The position numbers and the translations under genes are program-made. Positions 33,102 through 43,831 of a stretch of 60,767 nucleotides of DNA are shown here, in pieces (positions within the stretch are counted from its first letter, which is position 1; each line of letters opens with the position of its first letter). Origin of the DNA: an uncultured Bacteroidales bacterium (GTDB taxonomy: Bacteria > Bacteroidota > Bacteroidia > Bacteroidales > UBA932); assembly GCA_947168525.1 (NCBI GenBank), contig CAMVMG010000012.1, positions 1 to 60,767 on the forward strand. The letters run 5' to 3'. The notes under the pieces were generated by a model. That model ran no database searches and was not told where the DNA came from. It saw only the letters and a program-made list of their open reading frames with translations.

Positions 33102-35384
33102 ATGAAAATGAAACATTTATATATTCTCCTACCGCTTCTGCTCTTGGGTTGTGCCAAGGTACCCGTGAAGGTTTCCACTCCGGACGGTACCCTGGTGCTG
33201 CAGCCCCTTACCGAGCGTTCTATCCGCGTGCAGATGATTCCGGAGGGTGCCGTGCTCCCGGAGGAACTGGTGTACACGGAAAAGGTTTCCACGCCCGATT
33301 ACAGGATTACCAAGACGGAGACGGAGGTGGAACTTAGCACCGCTGCCCTCACCGCCCGCTACAACAAGGCCGACGGAACCCTCACCTTCCTGGACGCCGC
33401 GGGAAATACGCTGCTCTCGGAGATTCCCGGGGGCAGGGAGGTAAAGCGTGCCGACATCGGCGACACGCCGGCCTGGACGGTTTCCCAGCGTTTCCGTTCG
33501 CCGGAGGACGAAGCCCTCTTTGGAACCGGGCAGTTCCAGGACGGCTATCTGAACGTGCGCGGACTTACCCGCCGCCTTACACAGGTGAACACCCAGATTG
33601 CCATCCCGTTTGTCCTTTCCAGCAAGGGATACGGTCTTTTGTGGAACAATTACGGTCTCACAGACTTCAACCCGGCCGACAACGCGATAGCCCTGGAGCC
33701 AGAACAGGAGCAGGGAAGGGGAGAGACGGTGAATGCCACCGGTACGGCCGGCAACCGCCGCGAGCAGCGCTGGTACCGCAGCTTCTCCGGAGAATGGGAC
33801 GTTCCGGCCGATGGAGACTATGCCATTATGCTGGACTGCGGCCAGGCCATGTCCCGCCGGCAGTTCCTGTGCATTGACGACGAGCCCATTGTGGATGTCA
33901 CCAACACATGGCTCCCTCCCACTACTTCCACCATCGTCACCCTCACTGCCGGAAAGCACACCCTGCAGTCGGAGGGCGTCCGGGGCGACAAGCCTGTCCT
34001 CTACTGGCGTGCCGTGGACGATGCCACCACATTCCGTTCCCCCGTGGCCCGGGCGCTGGACTACACCGTCTTCGCCGGCGGGGCCGACGAGGTGATATCG
34101 GCCTACCGCACGCTCACCGGGCCGGTTCCGGAAATGCCAGAGTGGATGTTCGGCTACATCCACTGCCGTGAGCGCTACCATTCCCAGGACGAAATCCTGG
34201 AGAATGCGCGGGAATTCCGCGCCCGCAACCAGCCCCTGGACGTGATTGTCCAGGACTGGCAGTGGTGGGGGAATACCGGCTGGAACTCCATGGAGTTTGA
34301 CAAAGAACACTATCCGGATCCGGCTGCCCTTACCAGTGCGCTCCACGGGCAGGATACCCGTTTCATGATTTCGGTGTGGTCCAAAGTGGACCGCAACTGT
34401 CACCTGGGAGCGCAGCTGCAGGAAAAAGGCTATTATATCGACGGCACTGACTGGGTGGATTTCTTCAACCCGGAGGCCGCCGCTTTCTATGTACAGAGTT
34501 TCCGAGACAGCCTGGCCGTCCCGTACGGGATCGACGCCTGGTGGTTCGACGCCACCGAGCCCGAGAATGACGACCTGGCCGGCCGGCGGATTGCCGGAAA
34601 CGCTCTTCCCGGCGAGCTGTACCGCAATGTGTATCCGCTTATCGTGAACCGCACCATGTACAATGGTCTCAAGGACATCACGGACCACGAGCCTGTCATC
34701 CTCACCCGTAGCGCCTTTTCCGGCATCCAGCGCTATGGCGTGGTCACCTGGTCCGGCGACGTAGGCAACGACCTGGAAACGCTCCGCAGGCAGGTGGCCG
34801 GCGGCCTGGGGCAGATGGCCACCGGACTTCCCTGGTGGACCTTCGACGCCGGCGGCTTCTTCCGCCCGGCAGACCAATATACATCGGCCGACTACCAGGA
34901 GCGCCTGCTCCGCTGGGTACAGGTGGCCACCTTCCTGCCCTTCATGCGCGTACACGGCTACATGAGCCAGACCGAACCCTGGCGCTATGGGGAAGAGACC
35001 TATGCCATCGTCTCTTCGTACATGAACCTGCGCGAGCAGATGCGTCCCTACATCCTTGCCTGTGCCCGGAAGGTTTCTCGCGAAGGTTATACGCTCATGC
35101 GTCCGCTGGTCTTTGATTTTCCGGACGATCCCGATGCGCTGCAACAGGACAACGAGTACATGTTCGGCCCGGCGCTGCTGGTGAATCCCGTCACGCTGGC
35201 GGGAACGCAGCTCTGGACCACCTATCTTCCCGTCACCGAGGGCGGCTGGACCGATTTCTGGACCGGAGAGCACTACGACGGCGGAGAGTGGATCCAGACC
35301 GACGTGGATCTGCGCACCATCCCGGTGTTCGTTCGCGAAAGTGAATTGACGAACTTACTGAAAGACTGCAATTTAGCTAAATAG
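33102..35384 (+). CDS. GH31 alpha-glycosidase (alpha-xylosidase-like) with PA14-type insert, lipoprotein
   Basis: A 760-residue enzyme. The ATG at 33102 (MKMKHLY) is preferred to 33072, which lies in the terminator hairpin; lipobox LLLLGCAK follows. After an N-terminal beta domain comes a PA14-like insert (about residues 205-310; WYRSFSGEWDVPADGDYAI, AGKHTLQ), an arrangement known from the xyloglucan alpha-xylosidase of Bacteroides ovatus. The catalytic barrel has DAWWFDATEPEND with the nucleophile Asp and TWSGDVGND with the acid/base Asp. It releases terminal alpha-xylose or alpha-glucose; alpha-xylosidase is favoured by the insert and neighbours. Confidence 0.85.
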   Translation: MKMKHLYILLPLLLLGCAKVPVKVSTPDGTLVLQPLTERSIRVQMIPEGAVLPEELVYTEKVSTPDYRITKTETEVELSTAALTARYNKADGTLTFLDAAGNTLLSEIPGGREVKRADIGDTPAWTVSQRFRSPEDEALFGTGQFQDGYLNVRGLTRRLTQVNTQIAIPFVLSSKGYGLLWNNYGLTDFNPADNAIALEPEQEQGRGETVNATGTAGNRREQRWYRSFSGEWDVPADGDYAIMLDCGQAMSRRQFLCIDDEPIVDVTNTWLPPTTSTIVTLTAGKHTLQSEGVRGDKPVLYWRAVDDATTFRSPVARALDYTVFAGGADEVISAYRTLTGPVPEMPEWMFGYIHCRERYHSQDEILENAREFRARNQPLDVIVQDWQWWGNTGWNSMEFDKEHYPDPAALTSALHGQDTRFMISVWSKVDRNCHLGAQLQEKGYYIDGTDWVDFFNPEAAAFYVQSFRDSLAVPYGIDAWWFDATEPENDDLAGRRIAGNALPGELYRNVYPLIVNRTMYNGLKDITDHEPVILTRSAFSGIQRYGVVTWSGDVGNDLETLRRQVAGGLGQMATGLPWWTFDAGGFFRPADQYTSADYQERLLRWVQVATFLPFMRVHGYMSQTEPWRYGEETYAIVSSYMNLREQMRPYILACARKVSREGYTLMRPLVFDFPDDPDALQQDNEYMFGPALLVNPVTLAGTQLWTTYLPVTEGGWTDFWTGEHYDGGEWIQTDVDLRTIPVFVRESELTNLLKDCNLAK

Positions 35385-35411
35385 CCTGCTGCGTACATAC
35401 AGCAGGGTTTT
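35385..35411 (+). terminator. Intergenic hairpin after GH31
   Basis: CCTGCTG (35385-35391) and CAGCAGG (35400-35406), then GTTTT. The stem is the same as at 33063-33091 with a different loop. Confidence 0.6.
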
Positions 35412-35439
35412 GGCGGAAATAATTAATAATCTGCATAAT

Positions 35440-37974
35440 ATGAAAAAGCTTCTTCCACTCCTGGCAGCTCTGTGTCTGGCGGTTCCGTCTCCGGCACAGG
35501 AAAAGGCGGCCATCGACATCCGCTCCGCACAGCCGGAGGGCCTGATAGACCCGATGCTGTACGGCCAGCTGTTCGAACATATCTATTTTTCGGCCAATAA
35601 CGGCGTGTGGCAAGAACTGATCTATGAGCGTTCTTTCGAGCCCGAGCATTATCCGGGCATCCCGCCGCGGGACGGCTATTTCGACGGCTGGTTCATGGAC
35701 GACGACGCCGTGCTGCATTCGCCCACCCGCTATGAACAGCCACTGCCGCTGGTTTCGCTGGACACTGACGACTACGAGATTTCGATGGACGTGAACTGGC
35801 GCTCATACCGGCTGGCCCGGCGCGCCTGGAGCGGCGGCCTGATGGACATTCGTTTCGCCTTCCGCAACCTCTCCGACGGCGAGCCCTACTACGTCCGCCT
35901 GCACAATCCTTATTACGAGGTAAGGACCTTCACCCCCGCCCAGACCCAGTCCCAGATCCAGGCGGCCGATGAGGCGCGTGCCCGGCAGGCGGTGTCGGCC
36001 CAGCCCACGGAGCCCTACTTTGCCATTGCCACGATGGTGGAGAAGGAGATGCCCTTCTTCGGCGGAAGGACGCGCCTGGTGAAGACGCTGGACCCGCTGG
36101 TGTCCAAGGCTGCCAATGACGACCAGATCAACGAGCGGCAAGACTGGCACAAGCTGCGCATCCGCTGCAAGGGGACATCGGCCCAGGTATTCTGGGACAG
36201 GAAGAAAGTGCTTACGTACAATAAGCTGGAGCGCACGGGCCATAACGACCTGGTGCTCTGGGTGAATTACACCGAGGCCCTGTACCGGAACATCCGCGTG
36301 AGCTCCCTGGACGGTAAAAAGGTCTATTTCCAAGGCACGCCGGATGCGGTGAAGATTCCCGCGGTGGCCCCGCAGTGGAATGCTTTCGGGCAAGGGGAGT
36401 ACCGCCTGGTCAAGGGCGATGCGGTGAATATGGACTACAGCCAGGAAATCAAGGCCGGAGCATCGCCTGCAGGCGTTTCCCAGGGGCCGCAGCATATCGT
36501 GAAGGGGGAAACCTATGTGGGCTCCTTCTACGCCAAAGGCGACGGAAAAGTCTCGGTGGCTATTGTCCGTGACGGGAAAGTGCTGCGCGAACAGCACTAC
36601 GGCGTGCCCGGCCCTGAATGGAAATGCATGGACGTGAGCCTGCAGGCCGATTTCTCGGACGACCAGGCCCAATTCGCCATCCTGGTGCAGGACGGAACCG
36701 TGCAGATTGACCAGTTCAGCCTGTCCACGGCTACCGGACAGGCCCTGGGCGGCTTCCGGCCGGATATCCTGCAGACGGTGAAGGACTTGCATCCCACCTG
36801 CCTGCGCTGGCCGGGCGGCGGCTATGTAGCCCAGTATTACTGGCAGTGGGGCGTAGGCCCGCAGAAAGACCGCTACCGCTGGCCGCACTGGATGTGGATG
36901 GATTACGACCAAAACTGTTTCGGCACCGACGAATTCATCCGCTTCTGCCGGGAAGTGAATACCGAGCCTGTCATCGTGGTGTCGGTCCATTTTGAGCGCC
37001 CGGCAGAGGAGCATGACCAGATCCTGGCCGATGCCGTGAACTGGGTGCGCTATTGCAACGCTCCCGCCACGGACGAATGGGGAGCCAAACGGGCCGCCAA
37101 CGGCCATCCGGAACCCTACAACGTGAAATACTGGGAGATTGACAACGAGATGTGGGAGATGGGCATCGACCGTTACGAAGCCTGTGTCCGGGAGTTCTCC
37201 GAGGCCATGCGTGCAGTGGACCCGTCCATCAAGATTATCGCCTGCGGCGGTTTCCAGGAAGATGAACAGTTCCTGAACCGTTCCGGTGCGTATTTCGACT
37301 ATCTGAGCTTGCACCATTACGAGCAGCAGGGCGGATACGCCACCGGGCCTGCCCGGCTGGGTGAGCAGTACGACTGCTATGCCAGGATGATTGCCGCCTG
37401 CCCCAACCCCAACATCAAGCTCTTCATCTCCGAATGGAATCTCCAGAGCATCGACTGGCGTACCGGCCTCTTTGCGGGCGGGTTCCTGAACATGTGTGAA
37501 CAGCGGGATGTGGTGGCCATGGGCGCCGCTGCGCTCTTTATCCGCCGCACCGATTCCCCCGACTGGAACAATGCTTTCATCAACTTCGACTACAAGGATG
37601 TGTTCGTAGCGCCCAACTACCAGGTGACCAAGCTCTGGTACGACCATTTCTCCCGTTACCGCCTGGCTTACAGCGGCGACACCGGTGAGCTGAGCGTGGT
37701 CACTACGCTGTCTGAGAATGGCCGCGAAGTCATAGTGAAGGTGGTGAATCCTACGGAAAAGGCTTATGCGCTGTCGGTGGGCGGTGACTGGAAAGGCATC
37801 TCCTCCTCCGCCTACGAGTACTATGCCCCCGGATCGCTGGAAGCGGCCAACAGCATGGAAAACAAGCAGGCCGTCGCACTCCGGAAGGCTTCTCCCGCCA
37901 CAGACGGGCAAAAGCTGACCCTCCAGGTGGAGCCTTTCTCCGCCGGCGTTCTCACCCTTGAAAAGACATTCTGA
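35440..37974 (+). CDS. GH51-family alpha-L-arabinofuranosidase (secreted)
   Basis: An 844-residue enzyme, start at ATG 35440 (MKKLLPLL; signal ending SPAQ). The N-terminal region includes LYGQLFEHIYFSANNGVW, then a beta-sandwich/laminin-G-like part (about residues 170-320) and the GH51 catalytic barrel: LRWPGGGYVAQYYWQWG, KYWEIDNEMWEMG with the acid/base Glu, and LFISEWNLQS with the nucleophile Glu. It removes arabinofuranose side chains from arabinoxylan, arabinan or arabinosylated xyloglucan. It follows the first GH31 and is 2 bp from the second, so all are co-expressed. A different GH51 is at 43832-45823. Confidence 0.85.
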   Translation: MKKLLPLLAALCLAVPSPAQEKAAIDIRSAQPEGLIDPMLYGQLFEHIYFSANNGVWQELIYERSFEPEHYPGIPPRDGYFDGWFMDDDAVLHSPTRYEQPLPLVSLDTDDYEISMDVNWRSYRLARRAWSGGLMDIRFAFRNLSDGEPYYVRLHNPYYEVRTFTPAQTQSQIQAADEARARQAVSAQPTEPYFAIATMVEKEMPFFGGRTRLVKTLDPLVSKAANDDQINERQDWHKLRIRCKGTSAQVFWDRKKVLTYNKLERTGHNDLVLWVNYTEALYRNIRVSSLDGKKVYFQGTPDAVKIPAVAPQWNAFGQGEYRLVKGDAVNMDYSQEIKAGASPAGVSQGPQHIVKGETYVGSFYAKGDGKVSVAIVRDGKVLREQHYGVPGPEWKCMDVSLQADFSDDQAQFAILVQDGTVQIDQFSLSTATGQALGGFRPDILQTVKDLHPTCLRWPGGGYVAQYYWQWGVGPQKDRYRWPHWMWMDYDQNCFGTDEFIRFCREVNTEPVIVVSVHFERPAEEHDQILADAVNWVRYCNAPATDEWGAKRAANGHPEPYNVKYWEIDNEMWEMGIDRYEACVREFSEAMRAVDPSIKIIACGGFQEDEQFLNRSGAYFDYLSLHHYEQQGGYATGPARLGEQYDCYARMIAACPNPNIKLFISEWNLQSIDWRTGLFAGGFLNMCEQRDVVAMGAAALFIRRTDSPDWNNAFINFDYKDVFVAPNYQVTKLWYDHFSRYRLAYSGDTGELSVVTTLSENGREVIVKVVNPTEKAYALSVGGDWKGISSSAYEYYAPGSLEAANSMENKQAVALRKASPATDGQKLTLQVEPFSAGVLTLEKTF

Positions 37975-37976
37975 GT

Positions 37977-40304
37977 ATGAAATCCCTCTTGCTAGCCCTG
38001 GTCGTCATGGCATCGGCCCCTGCCCCGCAGGTAAAAGTTACTTTTTTCACCCCTTCTGTGGTCCGGATCCAGAAAGCACCGGACGCGTCCCTCTTCCATG
38101 ACGGCAGCGTATCGGTGACGGCCGCCCCCGGCACAGTCCGGGTAGGGGAACGCGTGAACAAGGGGACGCATGTTTACACCTCTTCCGCCTTGCGGGTGAG
38201 CGTTTCGCCCGATGGCACCGTGCGCTTTGCGACGGCCTCCGGGAAAACCCTTCTGCAAGAGGGAGAAACGTCGTTTACCGCGCGCACCGAAGGCCTTGAC
38301 AAGGGCGCCTATGTCACCCGGCAGGCCTTCCGTCTGGAGGAGGGCGAGCCCCTGTACGGGCTGGGCATCCTCCAGGACGGACAGCTGAGCCTCACGGGCA
38401 AAACCCGTTACCTGCGGCAGGACAATACCGAGGATTTTGTTCCCATCGTCCAGTCTGTCAAGGGCTATGGCATCTTCTGGGACAACCCCTCCACCGGTAC
38501 CTTCACGGACAAGGACAACCTGGCCAGCTTCGAGTCTGAAGTGGGTACCCAGATAGACTATTACTTTATTTTTGGCGGGAATGCCGACGGGGTCATTGCG
38601 GGCATCCGCGGCCTCACCGGCCATGTGCCCATGCTGCCGCTCTGGGCCTACGGGTTCATGCAGAGCCGGGAGCGCTACAAGAGTTCGGCCGAATACCTGG
38701 GCGTGCTGCGGGGCTACCGCGAGCGGGGCATTCCGCTGGATTGCGTCATCCAGGACTGGCAGTACTGGGGCAACAATTACCAGTGGAATGCCATGGAGTT
38801 CCTGAGCGAGGATTTCCGCAACGCGCAGGAAATGATCGATGAAACCCACCGGAACCACGCCCACATGCTCATTTCCATCTGGGCGTCGTTCGGGCCGATG
38901 ACCAAACCCTACCGGGAACTGGATGCCAAGGGGCACCTGCTGCACTTCAGCACCTGGCCCCAGAGCGGCCTCACCGACTGGCCGCCGCGCAGGGACTACC
39001 CATCCGGCGTACTACCTTACGATGCCTTCAGTGCCGAGGCGCGTGACATTTACTGGAACCACCTGCTTCGGCTGGAGAAGATGGGGATTGACGGCTGGTG
39101 GATGGATTCCACCGAGCCCGACCACCTGGACTACAAAGACAGCGACCTGGAGCAGATGACCGGTCTGGGCTCTTACAGGAGTGTCCTGAATGCCTTCCCG
39201 CTGCTGTCCGTAGAGGGCGTGACCCGCAAGCAGCTGGGTGTGTCCGACCGCCGGCCTGTGGTGCTCACTCGGTCGGCTTATGCCGGGCAGCAACGCACCG
39301 GCGCCAATACCTGGAGCGGGGATGTCCAGTCTACCTGGGACGACTTCCGCCACCAGATAGCCGCAGGGCTGGGATTCAACCTCACCGGCATCCCGCACTT
39401 TAATTCCGACATCGGCGGCTTCTTCCCCGGCGGCTACAACAAGCGGGGAGAGCCGGCCACCTGTTCCCGGAACCCGCTGTTCCAGGAACTGTATGTCCGC
39501 TGGTTGCAGTTCGGCCTGTTCAATCCCATGATGCGCAGCCATGGGGAGTCTTCCCGGCGTGAGATCTGGGAGTTCGGGCAGCCGGGCGACCCTGTCTATG
39601 ACGCCATAGAAAAAGCCATCCGCATGCGCTATGCGCTCCTTCCTTATATCTACAGCACATCCTGGCAGGTGAGTAGCGCCGATGACAGCTTCCTGCGGGC
39701 ACTGGTAATGGATTTCCCGGAAGACCGCCGGGTATGGGAACTGGGCGGCGAATTCCTGTTCGGCCGGTCCCTCCTGGTTGCGCCGGTGAGCAAGGCCCTT
39801 TTCACGGAAGAGACCAGGCGTTATTCCGACGAACCCGTTGACTGGAAGGCTCCCAAAACCTATGACGTCTATCTCCCCGCAGGCACCACCTGGTACGACT
39901 GGTGGACCGGCAAGCCGCTTGGGGGCGGTCGCACGGTAAAGGCCGACGCTCCCCTGGACCGCTGTCCGCTGTATGCCCGTGCCGGCGCCATCATCCCCCT
40001 GGGCCCCGATGTGCAGTACTGTGACGAGAAGCCGTGGGACCAGCTGGAACTGCGTGTTTATCTGGGCGCCGACGGCTCTTTCACGCTCTATGAGGACGAA
40101 TTCGACGGCCAGGGATATACCCGGGGCGCGTACAGCACCATAGGCATCCGTCTCCAGGGCCGGACGCTCACCTTGGGAGATCGGGAGGGAAGCTATCCCG
40201 GCATGCTGGAGACCCGGCGTTTCCGCATTGTCTACTTTGGCCAGGGCATGCAGGGTGAAAAAACGGTCGATTACAATGGAAAACAGCTGAAAATCAATCT
40301 TTAA
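37977..40304 (+). CDS. Second GH31 alpha-glycosidase (alpha-xylosidase/alpha-glucosidase)
   Basis: A 775-residue GH31 enzyme, 2 bp after GH51. A short hydrophobic start (MKSLLLALVVMASAPAP) acts as the signal. The barrel has CVIQDWQYWGNNYQWNAMEF, DGWWMDSTEPDHLD with the nucleophile Asp, and TWSGDVQSTW with the acid/base Asp; RSAYAGQQRTG lies between. It has no PA14 insert, and its substrate pocket sequence differs from the enzyme at 33102-35384, so the two are probably not redundant. Alpha-xylosidase, alpha-glucosidase and alpha-galactosidase-like activities are all possible in this family. Confidence 0.85.
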   Translation: MKSLLLALVVMASAPAPQVKVTFFTPSVVRIQKAPDASLFHDGSVSVTAAPGTVRVGERVNKGTHVYTSSALRVSVSPDGTVRFATASGKTLLQEGETSFTARTEGLDKGAYVTRQAFRLEEGEPLYGLGILQDGQLSLTGKTRYLRQDNTEDFVPIVQSVKGYGIFWDNPSTGTFTDKDNLASFESEVGTQIDYYFIFGGNADGVIAGIRGLTGHVPMLPLWAYGFMQSRERYKSSAEYLGVLRGYRERGIPLDCVIQDWQYWGNNYQWNAMEFLSEDFRNAQEMIDETHRNHAHMLISIWASFGPMTKPYRELDAKGHLLHFSTWPQSGLTDWPPRRDYPSGVLPYDAFSAEARDIYWNHLLRLEKMGIDGWWMDSTEPDHLDYKDSDLEQMTGLGSYRSVLNAFPLLSVEGVTRKQLGVSDRRPVVLTRSAYAGQQRTGANTWSGDVQSTWDDFRHQIAAGLGFNLTGIPHFNSDIGGFFPGGYNKRGEPATCSRNPLFQELYVRWLQFGLFNPMMRSHGESSRREIWEFGQPGDPVYDAIEKAIRMRYALLPYIYSTSWQVSSADDSFLRALVMDFPEDRRVWELGGEFLFGRSLLVAPVSKALFTEETRRYSDEPVDWKAPKTYDVYLPAGTTWYDWWTGKPLGGGRTVKADAPLDRCPLYARAGAIIPLGPDVQYCDEKPWDQLELRVYLGADGSFTLYEDEFDGQGYTRGAYSTIGIRLQGRTLTLGDREGSYPGMLETRRFRIVYFGQGMQGEKTVDYNGKQLKINL

Positions 40305-40310
40305 GACTAT

Positions 40311-42734
40311 ATGAAACGAATCGTTCTGGCTTTGTCGGCCTTTCTGGCTGCATCCCTTTGCCTTCGGGCTCAGGATAAACTCTGGTATGACGCCCCGGCT
40401 GAAATATGGCTGCAGGCGCTGCCCCTGGGCAATTCCCACATGGGAGCCATGGTGTTCGGCGGGCCGTCACACGACGAAATCCAGCTCAACGACGAAACCT
40501 TCTGGAGCGGGAGCCCGCACCATAACAACAGCCCTCGTGCACGGCAGCATCTGCAGGAGGTCCGCGACCTGATCTTCTCCGGCAAGGAGGAAGAAGCGGC
40601 CAAGATTGTGGGGGATGAGTTCATCGTGGGTCCCCACGGTATGAAATACCTCACGCTGGGAAGTCTGCTGCTGGATTTTGAAGGAATCGGAACGCCCGAG
40701 AACTATTATCGGGACCTGGACCTGGAGACGGCCGTAGCGTCAGTCTCCTTCCGCTCGGGCGGTGTAAACTACAGCCGCCGGTATTTCTCGTCCTTGTCCG
40801 ACGATGTGGTGGCCATCCAACTGGAGGCCAGCCGGCGCGGCGCCCTGAACTTTACCCTGACCCATGCCTGTAAGCTTCCGTCATCGACCGTCTATTCAGG
40901 CGCTTCCGTGGTGGCCCGCATCCATCCCGTAGATCATGAGGGCATCCGGGGAGCGGTGTATGCCGAGCTCCGGGCCGATGTGGTCACGGACGGAAAGGTG
41001 CATTCCGACGCAGCCGGCGTCCATGTGAGCGGCGCCACCTATGCTACCGTCTATACGGCCAGCGGCACCAATTACGTGAACTACCACGACGTTTCCGGGA
41101 ATCCCCGTGTGCGGATTGACAAGGCCCTTGCCCAGGCAAGGAAGCAGGCTTTCCAGACGCTTCTGCAGCGTCATGCGGCCGTTTATGCCGCCCAGTACGG
41201 CCGGGTGCGGCTGAACCTTCCCTCCGGAGCAAACGCCCAGCTTCCCACCGACAGGCGGCTGGACGCCTTCTACGGCAGCGACGACATGGGAATGGTCGCC
41301 CTCCTGTTCAACTACGGGCGCTACCTCCTGATCTCCTCGTCCCAGCCCGGCGGCCAGCCTGCCAACCTGCAGGGCATCTGGAACGACAAAGTGGACGCTC
41401 CCTGGGACAGCAAATACACCATCAACATCAACGCCGAGATGAACTATTGGCCAGCGGAGGTGACGGGCTTGCCCGAAACCGCCGCCCCGCTGTTCCAATT
41501 GATCCGGGAACTGAGCGAGACGGGTGCCGTTACCGCCCGCGAGATGTACGGCTGCGGCGGCTGGATGGCCCATCACAATACCGACCTCTGGCGGGTTGCC
41601 GGCCCGGTGGACGGTCCGGAATGGGGCATGTTTCCCAACGGCGGCGCCTGGCTGACCACCCACCTGTGGCAGCATTACCTGTTCACCGGCGACAAAGACT
41701 TCCTCCGGCAGTGGTATCCGGTCATCAAGGGTGCGGCCGACTTTTACTTGGACTATATGCAGCCGCATCCCCAGTACGGTTATCTGGTGGTGGTACCTTC
41801 CGTGAGCCCGGAACACGGCCCGGTAGGGAAGAACACAGCCATGACGGCCGGCTGCACCATGGACAACCAGATTGTGTTCGACGCCCTGACCCAGGCCCGT
41901 GACGCTGCCCTGGCGCTAGGCGTGGACCCGGATTACGTCAGGCGGCTGGGCGAAGTCATCGGACGCATCCCGCCCATGCAGGTAGGGCAGTACGGGCAGC
42001 TGCAGGAGTGGCTCTGGGACGGTGACGACCCCAAAGACGAGCATCGGCACATCTCCCACCTCTATGGGCTCTATCCCTCCAACCAGATCAGTCCTTTCTC
42101 CCATCCGGAACTGTTCCGGGCGGCACGTACTACGCTGGAACAGCGCGGCGACATGGCCACGGGCTGGAGCCTGGGCTGGAAGACCAATTTCTGGGCCCGC
42201 ATGCTGGACGGCGACCATGCCTTCACCATCATCTCCAACATGCTGCGGCTGCTGCCCGACGAGCGGGCGAGTTTCCGCACCCATCCCAATGGGCGTACGT
42301 TCCCGAACCTGTTCGACGCCCATCCGCCGTTCCAGATTGACGGTAATTTCGGGGTAACCGCCGGAATCGCCGAGATGCTCCTGCAGAGCCATGACGGTGC
42401 CGTGCACCTGCTGCCGGCCCTTCCGTCGGCCTGGAAAGAGGGCAGCGTTTCCGGGCTCCGGGCCCGCGGCGGCTTTACCGTGGACATGTCCTGGAGTGGC
42501 GGAAAACTGCGTCAGGCAAAGGTAAGCTCCGCTATCGGCGGCGTCCTCCGGATTCGCAGCGTCGTCCCGCTCAAGGGGCTCAAAAAGGCATCCGGGCCCT
42601 GCCCCAATGCACTCTATGCGCCCGCCGAGGTGAAATCCCTGGCATCGGCCGACGGACTTGTGGCCCCACAGCTGTACGAGTACGATATGGTCACCAGCCC
42701 AGGGAAAACCTATACCTTATATCCTGAAAACTGA
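40311..42734 (+). CDS. GH95-family alpha-L-fucosidase/alpha-galactosidase (secreted)
   Basis: An 807-residue protein with a signal peptide ending RAQ. It starts with the GH95 N-terminal block ([28 protein letters not shown]), and the (alpha/alpha)6 catalytic part has [29 protein letters not shown] with paired Asn residues, [14 protein letters not shown] with the probable acid Glu, and [21 protein letters not shown]95 enzymes are inverting alpha-1,2-L-fucosidases or alpha-L-galactosidases; on plant xyloglucan they remove terminal fucose or galactose. It is the last of the five forward hydrolases and converges with the metallophosphoesterase gene (2-bp gap). Confidence 0.88.
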   Translation: MKRIVLALSAFLAASLCLRAQDKLWYDAPAEIWLQALPLGNSHMGAMVFGGPSHDEIQLNDETFWSGSPHHNNSPRARQHLQEVRDLIFSGKEEEAAKIVGDEFIVGPHGMKYLTLGSLLLDFEGIGTPENYYRDLDLETAVASVSFRSGGVNYSRRYFSSLSDDVVAIQLEASRRGALNFTLTHACKLPSSTVYSGASVVARIHPVDHEGIRGAVYAELRADVVTDGKVHSDAAGVHVSGATYATVYTASGTNYVNYHDVSGNPRVRIDKALAQARKQAFQTLLQRHAAVYAAQYGRVRLNLPSGANAQLPTDRRLDAFYGSDDMGMVALLFNYGRYLLISSSQPGGQPANLQGIWNDKVDAPWDSKYTININAEMNYWPAEVTGLPETAAPLFQLIRELSETGAVTAREMYGCGGWMAHHNTDLWRVAGPVDGPEWGMFPNGGAWLTTHLWQHYLFTGDKDFLRQWYPVIKGAADFYLDYMQPHPQYGYLVVVPSVSPEHGPVGKNTAMTAGCTMDNQIVFDALTQARDAALALGVDPDYVRRLGEVIGRIPPMQVGQYGQLQEWLWDGDDPKDEHRHISHLYGLYPSNQISPFSHPELFRAARTTLEQRGDMATGWSLGWKTNFWARMLDGDHAFTIISNMLRLLPDERASFRTHPNGRTFPNLFDAHPPFQIDGNFGVTAGIAEMLLQSHDGAVHLLPALPSAWKEGSVSGLRARGGFTVDMSWSGGKLRQAKVSSAIGGVLRIRSVVPLKGLKKASGPCPNALYAPAEVKSLASADGLVAPQLYEYDMVTSPGKTYTLYPEN

Positions 42735-42736
42735 AC

Positions 42737-43822
42737 TCAGTTGTGGAGCTTTAGCACCACATATTCCGAGCGGGTGCCGATGCGGAATTTTCCGCCCCAG
42801 ATCCCTAGTCCGGAACTGACATAATAGCGGGTGTCGCCCCGCCGGTAAGATCCATACGCCTTCTCGAAGAGGGCATCGGTTATCCAGTTCCCCGGCCATA
42901 TCTGCCCATGGTGGGTATGGCCGCTGAACTGGAAATCTATTTTTGCCTCTTCGGCCTCTTCCAAGTGGGCGGGCTGATGGTCCAGCAGGAGGGTGAAGCG
43001 GGTGGAATCGGCCTGGGGCGTCAGTTCCCAGAGGGCGGCGCGGCTGGGATTGCTGCGGTCGTCCCGGCCAATGATGTTGATGCCGCATGCGTGCGCTACG
43101 GCATCTTTCAGCAGGTGGATGCCGGCACGCGCGTAAAAAGCCTCGGAGCCGTCCTCTCCGGAGATGTATTCGTGGTTGCCCAGGCAGGCGTAGACAGGAG
43201 CCTGGATGCTGCGGAACTGTTCTTCGTATCGGCCTTCCGCCACCGGCCGCAGGGAACGGTCAATGATGTCTCCGCCCATTAGGACCAGGTCCGGGTGTTC
43301 GGCGTTGATCAAGTCCACCCAGCGCTGTAGCTCTGCCTTGCGGTTGTGGTAGCCCACATGGAGGTCGCTGGCCAGAACCAGGGTCAAGGGCCGCTCCAGC
43401 GGTTTTTCTGTCCGGATGTCAAGCTCGATGCGGTATTTGTGGTGGTAGTGAATGTTCCCGTACACCAGGAGCACGGTGACGATGCCCAGGACCATGCAGG
43501 AACCCTCGAGAGAGTCTTTCAGCAGCGACGCAGGCACCAGGTGCACGAGCCTGCCCAGCCCCAGCACGGCAAAGATGAGTAGCGTGTACAGGAAAAAGAT
43601 GATCCAGGACGTACTGATCTCATAGGTGGCGGTAGCCAGCCACAGGGGCATACGGTCGCCGTACATGTTGTGGGGAAACAGGCAGAGAAATGACGCCAGG
43701 TACAGGAATACGACCAGGGCTTTCCCTGCCGTGGGAAGAGGCAGGATTTGCCAGAGGCGCCAGGTTGTCCAGGCGATGCTGACCAGGAGGACCAGCAGCA
43801 GAAGGATAAACGGGGCTCGCAT
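42737..43822 (-). CDS. Membrane-anchored calcineurin-like metallophosphoesterase
   Basis: A 361-residue protein with about four N-terminal membrane segments (residues 1-125) followed by a phosphoesterase domain with the full two-metal motif set: DLHVGYH near residue 152, GGDIID, GNHEY, a middle His in LLDHQPAH, and GHTHHGQ. YkuE/YaeI-like relatives act on lipid-linked or nucleotide phosphates at the membrane; the substrate here is unknown. It is 9 bp downstream of GH51 on the same strand and could be co-transcribed with it, though no functional link is obvious. Confidence 0.8.
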   Translation of the reverse strand: MRAPFILLLLVLLVSIAWTTWRLWQILPLPTAGKALVVFLYLASFLCLFPHNMYGDRMPLWLATATYEISTSWIIFFLYTLLIFAVLGLGRLVHLVPASLLKDSLEGSCMVLGIVTVLLVYGNIHYHHKYRIELDIRTEKPLERPLTLVLASDLHVGYHNRKAELQRWVDLINAEHPDLVLMGGDIIDRSLRPVAEGRYEEQFRSIQAPVYACLGNHEYISGEDGSEAFYARAGIHLLKDAVAHACGINIIGRDDRSNPSRAALWELTPQADSTRFTLLLDHQPAHLEEAEEAKIDFQFSGHTHHGQIWPGNWITDALFEKAYGSYRRGDTRYYVSSGLGIWGGKFRIGTRSEYVVLKLHN

Positions 43823-43831
43823 GCGGAGGCA

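Noticed and set aside
33129..35273. Long antisense ORF in the GH31 gene (others at 2322-4088, 35803-37911, 48826-50688)
   Set aside because: Same codon-bias artefact; each is the mirror of a confidently identified gene and shows no signal peptide or recognisable fold.
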